Of a stretch of 7,895 bases of DNA, positions 1 through 6,699 are shown piece after piece; positions within the stretch are counted from its first letter, which is position 1; each line of letters begins with the position of its first letter. Where the stretch lies: the NCBI GenBank assembly GCA_030601015.1, contig JAUVUO010000054.1:1-7895 (forward strand). Reading direction: 5' to 3'. A model generated the notes under the pieces. That model was not told the DNA's origin. It worked only from the letters and a program-made list of their open reading frames with translations, and searched no databases. Made by a program: the position numbers and the translations under genes. The stretch comes from Candidatus Omnitrophota bacterium (GTDB taxonomy: Bacteria; Omnitrophota; Gorgyraeia; Duberdicusellales; 4484-171).

Positions 1-2124
1 AGGCTTATTATGGATATTTCCGAGGAAACCGAAGCGTTCAATAAGTATAACTTAGGAGGATTGCATGTTCGCAGCTCTTGTCTTATAGAGAAAATACAGA
101 AAAACGCGAAAATACCCCTATTTATAATTAACCAGCATGAGGGAGGTTTTATAAGTAGTTCAGGGTTAAATATTTTTAGTAAAAGCGCTTATTCAATAGG
201 CAAAGAGTTTGAGCGCTTAATAATAAAAGATAAAGGTAAATTGCTTTTTTCGTCTAAGGAGAAGAAAAAAAAGCATTCTCAAAAACAAAATAAAGTTTTA
301 CTTAGCTTTGATCAATTAAAAAAAGAGGAACGTAAGAATATCAAGCTTTCTTTGCTCGCTTCTTTAGATGAATTGATTGCTTTACGGTCGGATATTAAAC
401 AAAAAGGGTACGCAATCCCTCATCCCAATGTTGTTTCTCCTTTAATTAGTGGTAATGGCGATAAATTTATCATTAAACCTTTTCAGGAGGTGCCTATAGT
501 ATGGGTAAAGAGATTCTCTGAAGAAGAAATTGCCCGGTGCGCCTATAGTTTGTTCAAAAAGGTATTTGAAGCTTGGGTACCTAATTGTAAATGCATAAGC
601 AGCCGGGAAAATATAATTTTAAATTTAAAATCTTTCAAAAAAGAAATAGAGAAAATAGAAATCAAAGACGATAAAAGTAAAGTTCGTATATTGTGTTTAG
701 CAGCACATCCGGATGATGAAGATGGCCAGGCGTTATTATATTTTAAAAAAGCATTTAACTGCTTTACCTATATTCTTTTAGCTACCCGGGGCCAGGGGGG
801 AGAAAACTTAATTGGCCCTTATCTTGATGAGGAGCTGGGGATTATACGCACGAAAGAAATGGAACAAGCCGCGTCTGCCTTAGGGGTTAACAAAGTGTAT
901 TACTTAGGCAAGAAAGACTTTGGATATTGCCTGGATATCGATGAAGCTTTGGATGAGTGGGGCAGGCAGGATACTTTAAAGAAGATAGTTTATTTTTTCC
1001 GCCTTATTAAGCCTCATATTATTGTTACTAAGCATAATCCGGATGACGGCCATTGCCAACATCAAGCTTTTTTGTCTTTGGCAAAAAAAGCTTTTGATTT
1101 ATCGGGAAATTCGAAATTTTACCCTGAAATGATTAGAGAGGGGCTTTTGGCCTGGCAGCCGCTTAAGTTTTATCAAAGAGCTGCTGTGGCTGAAAATAAT
1201 GATGGGGTTTTAATCGATGCTAATAAGATTATATCTTCGGAAAATAAAACTATAAACCAGATTGCTCGTGAAGCTTTAGAAGAACATCACAGCCAAATAC
1301 AAGGGAGTTGTGGAAAAGAATGCGGCAGGACGGGCAAGATTTTTTATCAGTTAGTTAAATCTAAAACGCCTGTGAATAATAAGAAATTAAATCATTTTCT
1401 TGATGGAGTTTCTTTGCGGGAGGGCATTGAAGAAGAAAAAGAGTTTACACTCTCGGGAATGCCCGGCGTAAAAATAGCTAAGAATTTAAAAATAGGATTA
1501 ATTGAAAAAAATAGCAACACATTATTTATAGCACTTAAGGCTTTAGGGCATGATTTTAAAAAAATAGAAGAAAATTTTTTAAAGGAAGGAAAGTTGTCTG
1601 AATTTGACACTATTATTGTTGGGCAAAGAATAAATTTATCCTCTCCTCTTGACAAGAAAATATATGAACGTTTTTCCGAATTTGTAAAAAACGGAGGCAA
1701 CTTAATAGTCTTTACCGTTGAATACGGAAGGCCTGCGCTTAATTGGCAGCCTTACCCTTTAGATTCACCTTTTAATCCTATTGATAATGAAAAATCTCCG
1801 CTAACAATTTTAGCTCCCGGCCACACTCTTTTTAATTACCCTAATAAAATTAATAATGAAGATTTTAAAGGTTGGGTTCAGGAAAGAGGGCTTTCTTTCC
1901 CTCGCGACTATTCTGAGGAATATATTGAATTAACGAGTTGTCTTTCTCCTAAGAGAAATTCAATTAAAAGTGGATATCTGGCGGCTGATTATGGAAGAGG
2001 CAGTTATATATATACTTCCTATAGCTGGCATCGCCAATTGAGAGAATTCCATTTAGGGGCCTATAAAAGTTTTGCCAATATGATAGCCTACAAATTATTA
2101 AAAAATGCGGAAAATAAATTCTGA
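1..2124 (+). CDS. GH3-like / PIG-L deacetylase / GATase-like fusion protein (5' partial)
   Basis: Predicted de-N-acetylase of an N-acetylated amino sugar, glycan or glycolipid. Numbering is from the in-frame ATG at 10. The frame is open to position 1 and the protein begins in the middle of a GH3-like fold, so that ATG is probably internal. Residues about 1-185 resemble the first half of bacterial beta-N-acetylhexosaminidases (NagZ/GH3): LGGLHV, then KIPLFIINQHEGG, then a helix-rich RFSEEEIARCAYSLF segment, interrupted by a Lys-rich insert (about 70-115). The KHFPGHG-type catalytic loop and nucleophile region of GH3 are absent. Residues about 223-400 are a PIG-L domain: AHPDDED with H233, D235 and D236, and HxxH at H348/H351, matching the zinc ligands and catalytic base known from MshB/PIG-L. 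Residues about 485-700 resemble the GATase-like tail of long PIG-L proteins (DFKGWVQERGL; GRGSYIYTSYSWHRQL). It overlaps the next gene by 20 bases. The PIG-L call is firm. The substrate is unknown and the GH3 relationship is judged by eye. Confidence 0.88.
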   Translation, partial: RLIMDISEETEAFNKYNLGGLHVRSSCLIEKIQKNAKIPLFIINQHEGGFISSSGLNIFSKSAYSIGKEFERLIIKDKGKLLFSSKEKKKKHSQKQNKVLLSFDQLKKEERKNIKLSLLASLDELIALRSDIKQKGYAIPHPNVVSPLISGNGDKFIIKPFQEVPIVWVKRFSEEEIARCAYSLFKKVFEAWVPNCKCISSRENIILNLKSFKKEIEKIEIKDDKSKVRILCLAAHPDDEDGQALLYFKKAFNCFTYILLATRGQGGENLIGPYLDEELGIIRTKEMEQAASALGVNKVYYLGKKDFGYCLDIDEALDEWGRQDTLKKIVYFFRLIKPHIIVTKHNPDDGHCQHQAFLSLAKKAFDLSGNSKFYPEMIREGLLAWQPLKFYQRAAVAENNDGVLIDANKIISSENKTINQIAREALEEHHSQIQGSCGKECGRTGKIFYQLVKSKTPVNNKKLNHFLDGVSLREGIEEEKEFTLSGMPGVKIAKNLKIGLIEKNSNTLFIALKALGHDFKKIEENFLKEGKLSEFDTIIVGQRINLSSPLDKKIYERFSEFVKNGGNLIVFTVEYGRPALNWQPYPLDSPFNPIDNEKSPLTILAPGHTLFNYPNKINNEDFKGWVQERGLSFPRDYSEEYIELTSCLSPKRNSIKSGYLAADYGRGSYIYTSYSWHRQLREFHLGAYKSFANMIAYKLLKNAENKF

Positions 2125-3703
2125 AACTTGGATTGTAAGTTTTATCATGGGACTGTGTATTGTATTCTCAATGAGCGCGGGAGTACGCGGCTACGGAGAT
2201 GGATATTCTTATTGCTTGATGGTTGATTCTCTTATGAAAGATGGTGACCTTAAAGTAGAAAAAGAAGACATTGTTCGCTGGAAGAATAATAAGTTTGATA
2301 ATATAGCCATTGGAGCGCATGTATTCTTTGATAAAAAAGGCACCCCCAGATACGCTAAACCTTTTCTTTATCCGCTCATTTCAATACCTTTCTATTTTTT
2401 TGGCGGAAAAGGGTTTTCTTTATTGAATGGATTATTTTTAGGAGGCAGTATTGTTTTTTGCTACTTTTTCATTAGAAAATATTTTAATAAAATCAACTCT
2501 ATGCTTATCGCAATGTTATTTTTTTTCTGTAGCTATATTCCGGTTTATGTTTCTTGGATTCATTCTGAAATGATGCTGTTTTTTGCCTGCTCTTTGTGTA
2601 TGTGGCTATTTTTTTGTAAGAATAAAAGTTCATTGGCGGCATTAATTATAGGTATAGTAAGTTCCGTAAAGATAGTATTTTTATTACTTCTTGTGCCATT
2701 CTTCGCTGTGATGATATTCGAAAAAGAATATAAAAAATTGAGCAAGTCTTTGGCAGTATTTATTTTAGGGATAGGTTTTATACTGTCTCTTAATTTTTTA
2801 TTATTTGGCCAGCTTTCACCCTACAGCGGGGTAAATAGGGGTTTTTTTGTTTCAAAAGCAGGAGAGTCGGAGAGGGTTGAAGAAATGATTTATCCGGTAA
2901 CAGCCATTGACTCACAGTTTGAAGGTTTTGAATTCAACAGCTGGAAACTGTTTTTTAGAAATTTAGGTAATTTTTTTATCGGGAGGTTTACCGGTATTAT
3001 TTGGTATGGATTTCCGGGTGTTGGCTGTATAGGCCTTTATTTACTAAAAAGAAGGCATCTCGTCAAAGAAGAAAGGAAAATAGGCGATAATATTTTGTTA
3101 GCCGCTATAGCATTAGTTCTAGTACTTATTATAGCGAGGCCTTTAAACTATTTTGGCGGAAAAGGCTTTGTATGCAATAGGTATTTTTTTATTTTGCCTG
3201 CTTTACTTTTTTTACCTCTATTTAAAGCATTCAAAAATCCAAAAATAATAATGCTTCTGTTTTTACCGGGGTTGCTTATAAATTTTAACATTATAACATC
3301 AGAAGTTTTCGCGAAATCAAAAAGTTTTTATTATAAGAAGTACTCAAATACTTTTATACCGGGAGTTTATGCTTGCGCGTTTCCTCTCAGGCATTTTCCT
3401 TTAGAGTTAACTCAGATAGAATCACTTCCGGTTTCTAAGATAAAGATTTCCGAAAACAGGAGTTTTTATTTTCCTTTAGGGTTTAAGGAAAAAAACGACA
3501 AAGGGATTTTGATAGATAAAGAGCAGGAAATTGTAATTGTTCAGAGGGGCAAAGAAAATTTTATTCTTAAAACAGATAGAAAAAATCTTAGCTTGAAACC
3601 CGCAATTAAATTAAAAAGCAGGTTAAGTGAAGAGTATAAAAGTTTTTATTATTTTAAAGCAAAGCAGCTGACATTAATAAATAATGCCGCTGTTGCAAAA
3701 TAG
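2105..3703 (+). CDS. GT-C-like polytopic membrane protein, putative glycosyltransferase
   Basis: A 532-residue inner-membrane protein with about ten hydrophobic segments (roughly residues 9-27, 86-122, 128-172, 176-232, 285-312, 330-398) and a soluble, basic C-terminal tail of about 130 residues. After the first membrane span comes an acidic loop containing GYGDGYSY (D32) and DGDL (D46, D48), then KPFLYPLISIPFYF. This layout recalls GT-C-fold proteins, in which a first periplasmic loop carries the catalytic Asp and the sugar donor is polyprenyl-phosphate-linked. No specific family member is recognised, so function is inferred from fold-like features and neighbours. The ATG at 2105 lies inside the end of the upstream gene and has no visible Shine-Dalgarno, which suggests translational coupling. 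The gene ends in tandem stops (TAGTAG, 3701-3706). A non-glycosyltransferase membrane role (flippase- or polymerase-like) remains possible. Confidence 0.8.
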   Translation: MRKINSETWIVSFIMGLCIVFSMSAGVRGYGDGYSYCLMVDSLMKDGDLKVEKEDIVRWKNNKFDNIAIGAHVFFDKKGTPRYAKPFLYPLISIPFYFFGGKGFSLLNGLFLGGSIVFCYFFIRKYFNKINSMLIAMLFFFCSYIPVYVSWIHSEMMLFFACSLCMWLFFCKNKSSLAALIIGIVSSVKIVFLLLLVPFFAVMIFEKEYKKLSKSLAVFILGIGFILSLNFLLFGQLSPYSGVNRGFFVSKAGESERVEEMIYPVTAIDSQFEGFEFNSWKLFFRNLGNFFIGRFTGIIWYGFPGVGCIGLYLLKRRHLVKEERKIGDNILLAAIALVLVLIIARPLNYFGGKGFVCNRYFFILPALLFLPLFKAFKNPKIIMLLFLPGLLINFNIITSEVFAKSKSFYYKKYSNTFIPGVYACAFPLRHFPLELTQIESLPVSKIKISENRSFYFPLGFKEKNDKGILIDKEQEIVIVQRGKENFILKTDRKNLSLKPAIKLKSRLSEEYKSFYYFKAKQLTLINNAAVAK

Positions 3704-3719
3704 TAGAAAACAGTTAATC

Positions 3720-3753
3720 GAGATTGTTTCGTCGTTTCGCCCCTTGCAATGGC
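3720..3753 (-). repeat. Dispersed GTCATTGC..GACGAAGCAATC-type repeat, copy A (reverse orientation)
   Basis: Read on the minus strand this is GCCATTGCAAGGGGCG followed by AAACGACGAAACAATCTC. It closely follows the pattern CGTCATTGCGAGGAGCG + AAGCGACGAAGCAATCTC that I know as a high-copy intergenic repeat in many unrelated bacterial genomes. The match is from memory and by eye. The repeat often generates spurious short protein predictions on either strand. Confidence 0.75.
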
Positions 3754-3831
3754 ACAATGATGACTTACGTTATTCGTCATTGCGGGGAATCCTTTGATTG
3801 CATTCAGGATAAACTCCGTGACGAAGTAATC
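3722..3831. repeat. Large imperfect inverted repeat formed by copies A and B
   Basis: Outer arms 3722-3733 (GATTGTTTCGTC) and 3820-3831 (GACGAAGTAATC) pair over 12 positions, ten Watson-Crick plus two G-U wobbles if transcribed. Inner arms GCAATG (3746-3751) and CATTGC (3778-3783) pair perfectly, and CCCC (3740-3743) can pair with GGGG (3784-3787) across a two-base bulge. The middle of copy B is left as a large asymmetric loop. The structure could fold in RNA or extrude in DNA. There is no following T-run to make it an intrinsic terminator. Confidence 0.7.
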
Positions 3832-3832
3832 C
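3775..3832 (+). repeat. Dispersed GTCATTGC..GACGAAGCAATC-type repeat, copy B (forward orientation)
   Basis: It starts CGTCATTGCGGGGAATCC and ends GTGACGAAGTAATCC, both matching the ends of the same repeat family as copy A. The middle (3793-3817) differs from the usual short GGAGCGAAGC-type core and is longer. It faces copy A, so the pair forms a large inverted repeat. Confidence 0.72.
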
Positions 3833-3838
3833 ATAGAA

Positions 3839-3860
3839 TGCGCTATTGTGCAGTAGCGCA
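3839..3860 (+). promoter_or_regulatory. Short hairpin upstream of the radical SAM gene
   Basis: TGCGCTA (3839-3845) and TAGCGCA (3854-3860) form a perfect 7-bp stem with an 8-base loop, ending 18 bases before the ATG at 3879 and just before the G-rich possible ribosome-binding site at 3868-3872. It could influence translation or RNA stability. It could equally be the remaining edge of the adjacent repeat insertion. There is no direct evidence of function. Confidence 0.4.
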
Positions 3861-3878
3861 ACAATACGGGGGTTGTTT

Positions 3879-5381
3879 ATGAAACTTGCCCTAGTTTTTA
3901 ACCCTTTTAAATATAAAATTCATGAAGAAAATATACGAATTGTGCAAAAGTATTTTGGACTGTTTCCGCCATTAAGTTTAGCGTGGGTAGCTGCCATTGC
4001 TGAACAGGCCGGCCATGAAGTTATTATAATTGATGCTCGGACTTTGAGGCTTAGCAAGGAAGAAACTTTAAAAAGACTGAATGAATTCAAGCCGGATATT
4101 ATGGGTTTTATGATGACTACTTATATGTTTTCCGATACTTTAGAGTGGATAAGATTTCTAAAGAAAAATTTAAGAATACCGGTTTTAGTGGGTGGGTATA
4201 ATTTAAGGGTTTATCCTCGTGAGTCTTTATCTCATCCAGAAATTGATTTTGGAGTTTTAAATCAGGCTTATTATACTATTCCCGCTTTATTTAAAGAATT
4301 AGTTAAGTACTATCCGGATTTTAATAGTGTGCCCGGACTTATTTATAAAAAAGATAATAAAATTATCATTACTCCTCATCCTCAAAAAATAGATTTTAAT
4401 AAATTTCCTAATCCTGCACGTCATCTTTTGCCGAATGAGTTGTACGCGGAATTTACTACAGAAAGAAAGAATTTTACAGTAATGGTTACCTCTTTAGGCT
4501 GTCCTTATAAGTGTCGATTCTGTGAAGCGGGGAATTCTTATTACAATGCTCGTTCCCCGGAGAGAGTAGTTAATGAAATAGAAGAATGCTATTGTGAATA
4601 CGGTATAAGGGAGATAGATTTTTTTGACTATGAGTTTACATGTGATAGAGAAAGGGTATTGAGAATTTGTAATCTTCTTCAGGAAAAGAATCTGGATTTC
4701 AGCTGGGCCTGCCGTTCCAGAGTTGATACAGTAGATAAAATATTGCTCGAGAAGATGAAGAAATCAGGCTGTAGTAGAATATATTTTGGCCTTGAGTCGG
4801 GTGTTCAGAAAATACTTAATAATGTGGATAAAAGGATAACGGTTAAACAAGCCAGTAGCATAATTGATATATGCAGGAATTTGAAAATAAAAACCCTCGG
4901 GTTTTTTCTTATCGGAGCTCCCGGTGATAGCAGAGAAACTGTAAAAAAAACCGTAAGATTTGCTATGGATTCAAAGTTAAATTATGTTCAATTTTCAAAA
5001 TGCTTAGCAAAACCTTCAACTTCTCTCTGGAAAGATTTAACCTGCAAAACAGGGGAAGACTACTGGAAAGAATGGGTTTTGGGCAGAGAAAAAGACAGGG
5101 CTTTGCCGCGGCCATGGACTGAGCTTACTAATGAAGATATAGATAAATTGACAAAATGGGCATATGTTAGATATTATTCACGGCCGGCATTTATTTTAAG
5201 GTCCCTTTTAAATTTAAAATCATTTATTGAGTTTAAACGAAAATTATTTGCTTATTTCGATATGTGTTTTTTTCAGAAGAATATATCAACAAACGATGAA
5301 AAATTTTTGGCTTACAATGAAAATATAGGTTTTTTTTCTAAAATAAATATTATCAGGTACATTAGAAAATGTAAGAAATAA
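3879..5381 (+). CDS. B12-binding-domain-type radical SAM protein
   Basis: A 500-residue protein of the B12-binding/radical SAM (BchE/Elp3-like) class. Residues 1-140 have the Rossmann-like layout of the cobalamin-binding domain: PPLSLAWVAAIAEQAGHEV (30-48), KPDIMGF, then VGG at 104-106. The cluster motif CPYKCRFC (C208, C212, C215) should bind the [4Fe-4S] used to cleave S-adenosylmethionine. Further radical SAM signatures are FFDYEFTCD, FGLESGVQKIL and FFLIGAPGDS. The C-terminal 130 residues (from about WKEWVLGRE) resemble the accessory tail of such proteins, with a YYSRPAFI segment. Oddly, the usual GGxH and GEGE-type motifs of the N-terminal domain are replaced (GGYN at 105-108, LNQA at 127-130). 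The ATG at 3879 is preferred to an upstream in-frame TTG at 3846, because the family's N-terminal strand begins at MKLALVFNP and a GGGGG lies 6 bases upstream. The substrate is unknown. The glycan-gene context suggests lipid or sugar modification. Confidence 0.9.
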   Translation: MKLALVFNPFKYKIHEENIRIVQKYFGLFPPLSLAWVAAIAEQAGHEVIIIDARTLRLSKEETLKRLNEFKPDIMGFMMTTYMFSDTLEWIRFLKKNLRIPVLVGGYNLRVYPRESLSHPEIDFGVLNQAYYTIPALFKELVKYYPDFNSVPGLIYKKDNKIIITPHPQKIDFNKFPNPARHLLPNELYAEFTTERKNFTVMVTSLGCPYKCRFCEAGNSYYNARSPERVVNEIEECYCEYGIREIDFFDYEFTCDRERVLRICNLLQEKNLDFSWACRSRVDTVDKILLEKMKKSGCSRIYFGLESGVQKILNNVDKRITVKQASSIIDICRNLKIKTLGFFLIGAPGDSRETVKKTVRFAMDSKLNYVQFSKCLAKPSTSLWKDLTCKTGEDYWKEWVLGREKDRALPRPWTELTNEDIDKLTKWAYVRYYSRPAFILRSLLNLKSFIEFKRKLFAYFDMCFFQKNISTNDEKFLAYNENIGFFSKINIIRYIRKCKK

Positions 5382-5415
5382 TTTAATAGTATAGGGATCT
5401 CAATTTTAATAAGAG

Positions 5416-5421
5416 AAGGAG
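5416..5421 (+). promoter_or_regulatory. Shine-Dalgarno of the GT9 gene
   Basis: AAGGAG lies 11 bases before the ATG at 5433, in the 51-base gap after the radical SAM gene. It is the clearest ribosome-binding site in the window and supports this start. I see no convincing promoter in the same gap, so co-transcription with the upstream gene is likely. Confidence 0.7.
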
Positions 5422-5432
5422 CTTAAAAACGA

Positions 5433-6686
5433 ATGAACAGGGAAAAAGAAACCATACGATCAACGCACAGATCCAGATTACCGATGTCATTAGATACAAT
5501 GCGTTATCTAGACCGTTGGGCAGGGGTATTTTTGTGTTTTGTCTTAAGTGTAATTAATACTTTGGTTAAGCTATTTTTAACAAGAAAAAATAAGGGTAGC
5601 TATATTAAAAAAATATTGATAATAAAACTATCGGAAATGGGAACAATTATTTTATCCTACCCTTTTATAAGATTTGTTCGTGATGAGTACCCTAAAGCAG
5701 ATATTTTTTTTCTTACTTTTAAAGAAAACGCACCGGTATTCGATTTTTTAAATATAATTTCACGAAAAGATATTATAACTATAAGAAATGAGTCGATAGG
5801 TTTATTCATTGTAGACGTATTTTATGCGATAAAAAGGTTGAGAAAGGAAAAAATAGATATTATTTTTGATTTAGAACTTTTTTCAAGGATTTCGGCTCTT
5901 CTTGCCTTTACTATCGGTGGATCTAGGAAAGTAGGATTTTATAATTATTGCAATGAAGGCCTTTACAGGGGGAATTTTTTGACACATAAAGTCCCATACA
6001 ATCCAGCGCTTCATATAAGCGAATCGTTCAGTGCTCTATATTTAGCGTCAAAGGAGAGTAAAAATATTTTGCCTTGCATTAAACGTAAAATTGATAAAAA
6101 AAGAGTTATTTTGCCTGATTTTATTCCTTCTTCAGAGATGAAAATTAAAATATGGGATAAATTAAATATTCGGGGGATTAAAGAAAACGATAAGTTTGTT
6201 GTTTTTAATTTGGGAAATGGAGTAATTCCTTTGAGAGAATGGCCGCTGGAAAATTTTATCTCAATTGCAAAAAAAATTTTGGTTAAAAATTATAAAGTCA
6301 TAATAACTGGCACTAAAACTGCTTGTAAAAAATCTCAATTGTTTATGGAATCTTTTGTCGATTCCGGGTGTATAGATTTTTCCGGGATTACAACCTTACC
6401 GGAAATTATAACGCTTTTGAGCTTAAGTACTTTAGTCTTAACCGAAGACTGCGGCCTAGCGCATTTAGGTTCTTTGGTTAATACGAAAGTTTTTGTTTTT
6501 TTTGGGCCGGAGACGCCGCGTGTATATTCACCATTAGGAGAAAATACCCGGGTTTTTTATGCAAATTTGCTTTGTTCGCCTTGTTTTTCCGCATTTAATC
6601 ACAGAAAGTCTGCGTGTAAAATAAACCAGTGCCTAAAAGCTATCACAGCCGATGAGGTTTATCAAGCTTTGGAAGAACATTTATAA
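5433..6686 (+). CDS. Glycosyltransferase family 9 (ADP-heptose:LPS heptosyltransferase-like)
   Basis: A 417-residue GT-B-fold protein that probably transfers a heptose or other sugar from a nucleotide donor to a lipid-linked acceptor at the cytoplasmic face. A hydrophobic stretch at 31-50 (GVFLCFVLSV...) may anchor it. The N-domain begins ILIIKLSEMG (61-70). The donor-side C-domain carries the family signature DCGLAH (D339-H344), FFGPETP (G358-P362) and a four-cysteine tail, C381, C384, C395 and C400, like the CxPC...C...C tail of WaaF-type enzymes. In WaaC/WaaF the segment after the first strand reads MGD, with Asp as proposed catalytic base. Here it reads MGT (T71), so the base must differ or activity is altered. 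I recall a GT9 subgroup with similar KLSExGS/T starts, so this may be a subgroup trait. The family call is firm. The sugar and acceptor are unknown. Confidence 0.92.
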   Translation: MNREKETIRSTHRSRLPMSLDTMRYLDRWAGVFLCFVLSVINTLVKLFLTRKNKGSYIKKILIIKLSEMGTIILSYPFIRFVRDEYPKADIFFLTFKENAPVFDFLNIISRKDIITIRNESIGLFIVDVFYAIKRLRKEKIDIIFDLELFSRISALLAFTIGGSRKVGFYNYCNEGLYRGNFLTHKVPYNPALHISESFSALYLASKESKNILPCIKRKIDKKRVILPDFIPSSEMKIKIWDKLNIRGIKENDKFVVFNLGNGVIPLREWPLENFISIAKKILVKNYKVIITGTKTACKKSQLFMESFVDSGCIDFSGITTLPEIITLLSLSTLVLTEDCGLAHLGSLVNTKVFVFFGPETPRVYSPLGENTRVFYANLLCSPCFSAFNHRKSACKINQCLKAITADEVYQALEEHL

Positions 6687-6699
6687 TGAAATTAAAAAT

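Larger units (their letters stand above)
3704..3878. other. Intergenic region with repeat elements
   Basis: This 175-base gap separates the deacetylase/GT-C pair from the radical SAM gene. It is filled mostly by two oppositely oriented copies of a dispersed GTCATTGC...GACGAAG-type repeat (3720-3753 and 3775-3832), then a short hairpin (3839-3860). I find no convincing -35/-10 pair and no U-tract terminator. It is visibly richer in G and C than the flanking genes, consistent with inserted repeat material. Confidence 0.75.

Noticed and set aside
1392..1700. Minus-strand open frame inside the deacetylase gene
   Set aside because: It lies fully within a well-supported coding region, has no start signal and shows no recognisable domain.
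2560..2745. Minus-strand open frame inside the GT-C-like gene
   Set aside because: It is a shadow of hydrophobic codons on the opposite strand with no independent support.
3722..3831. Intrinsic terminator
   Set aside because: The stem is long and interrupted and no T-tract follows it on either strand.
3794..3839. Possible promoter (TTGATT or TTGCAT with TAGAAT)
   Set aside because: The spacing between the candidate -35 and -10 boxes is 30 or more bases, far from the usual 16-19.
3720..3860. CRISPR array or structured RNA gene
   Set aside because: There are only two divergent, oppositely oriented copies, no regular spacers and no known RNA-family motif.
3649..3864. Minus-strand open frame of 71 codons
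   Set aside because: It is created by reading through the repeat pair and the end of the GT-C-like gene. It contains the RGETTKQS-type string typical of false proteins from this repeat family.
3846..3878. Upstream TTG start for the radical SAM gene
   Set aside because: It would add 11 residues encoded by the hairpin and repeat-edge region. The ATG at 3879 begins exactly at the family's first strand and has a G-rich site at suitable spacing.
5382..5432. Promoter in the gap before the GT9 gene
   Set aside because: AT-rich with TAGTAT-like strings, but no matching -35 element at proper spacing. Only the Shine-Dalgarno is convincing.
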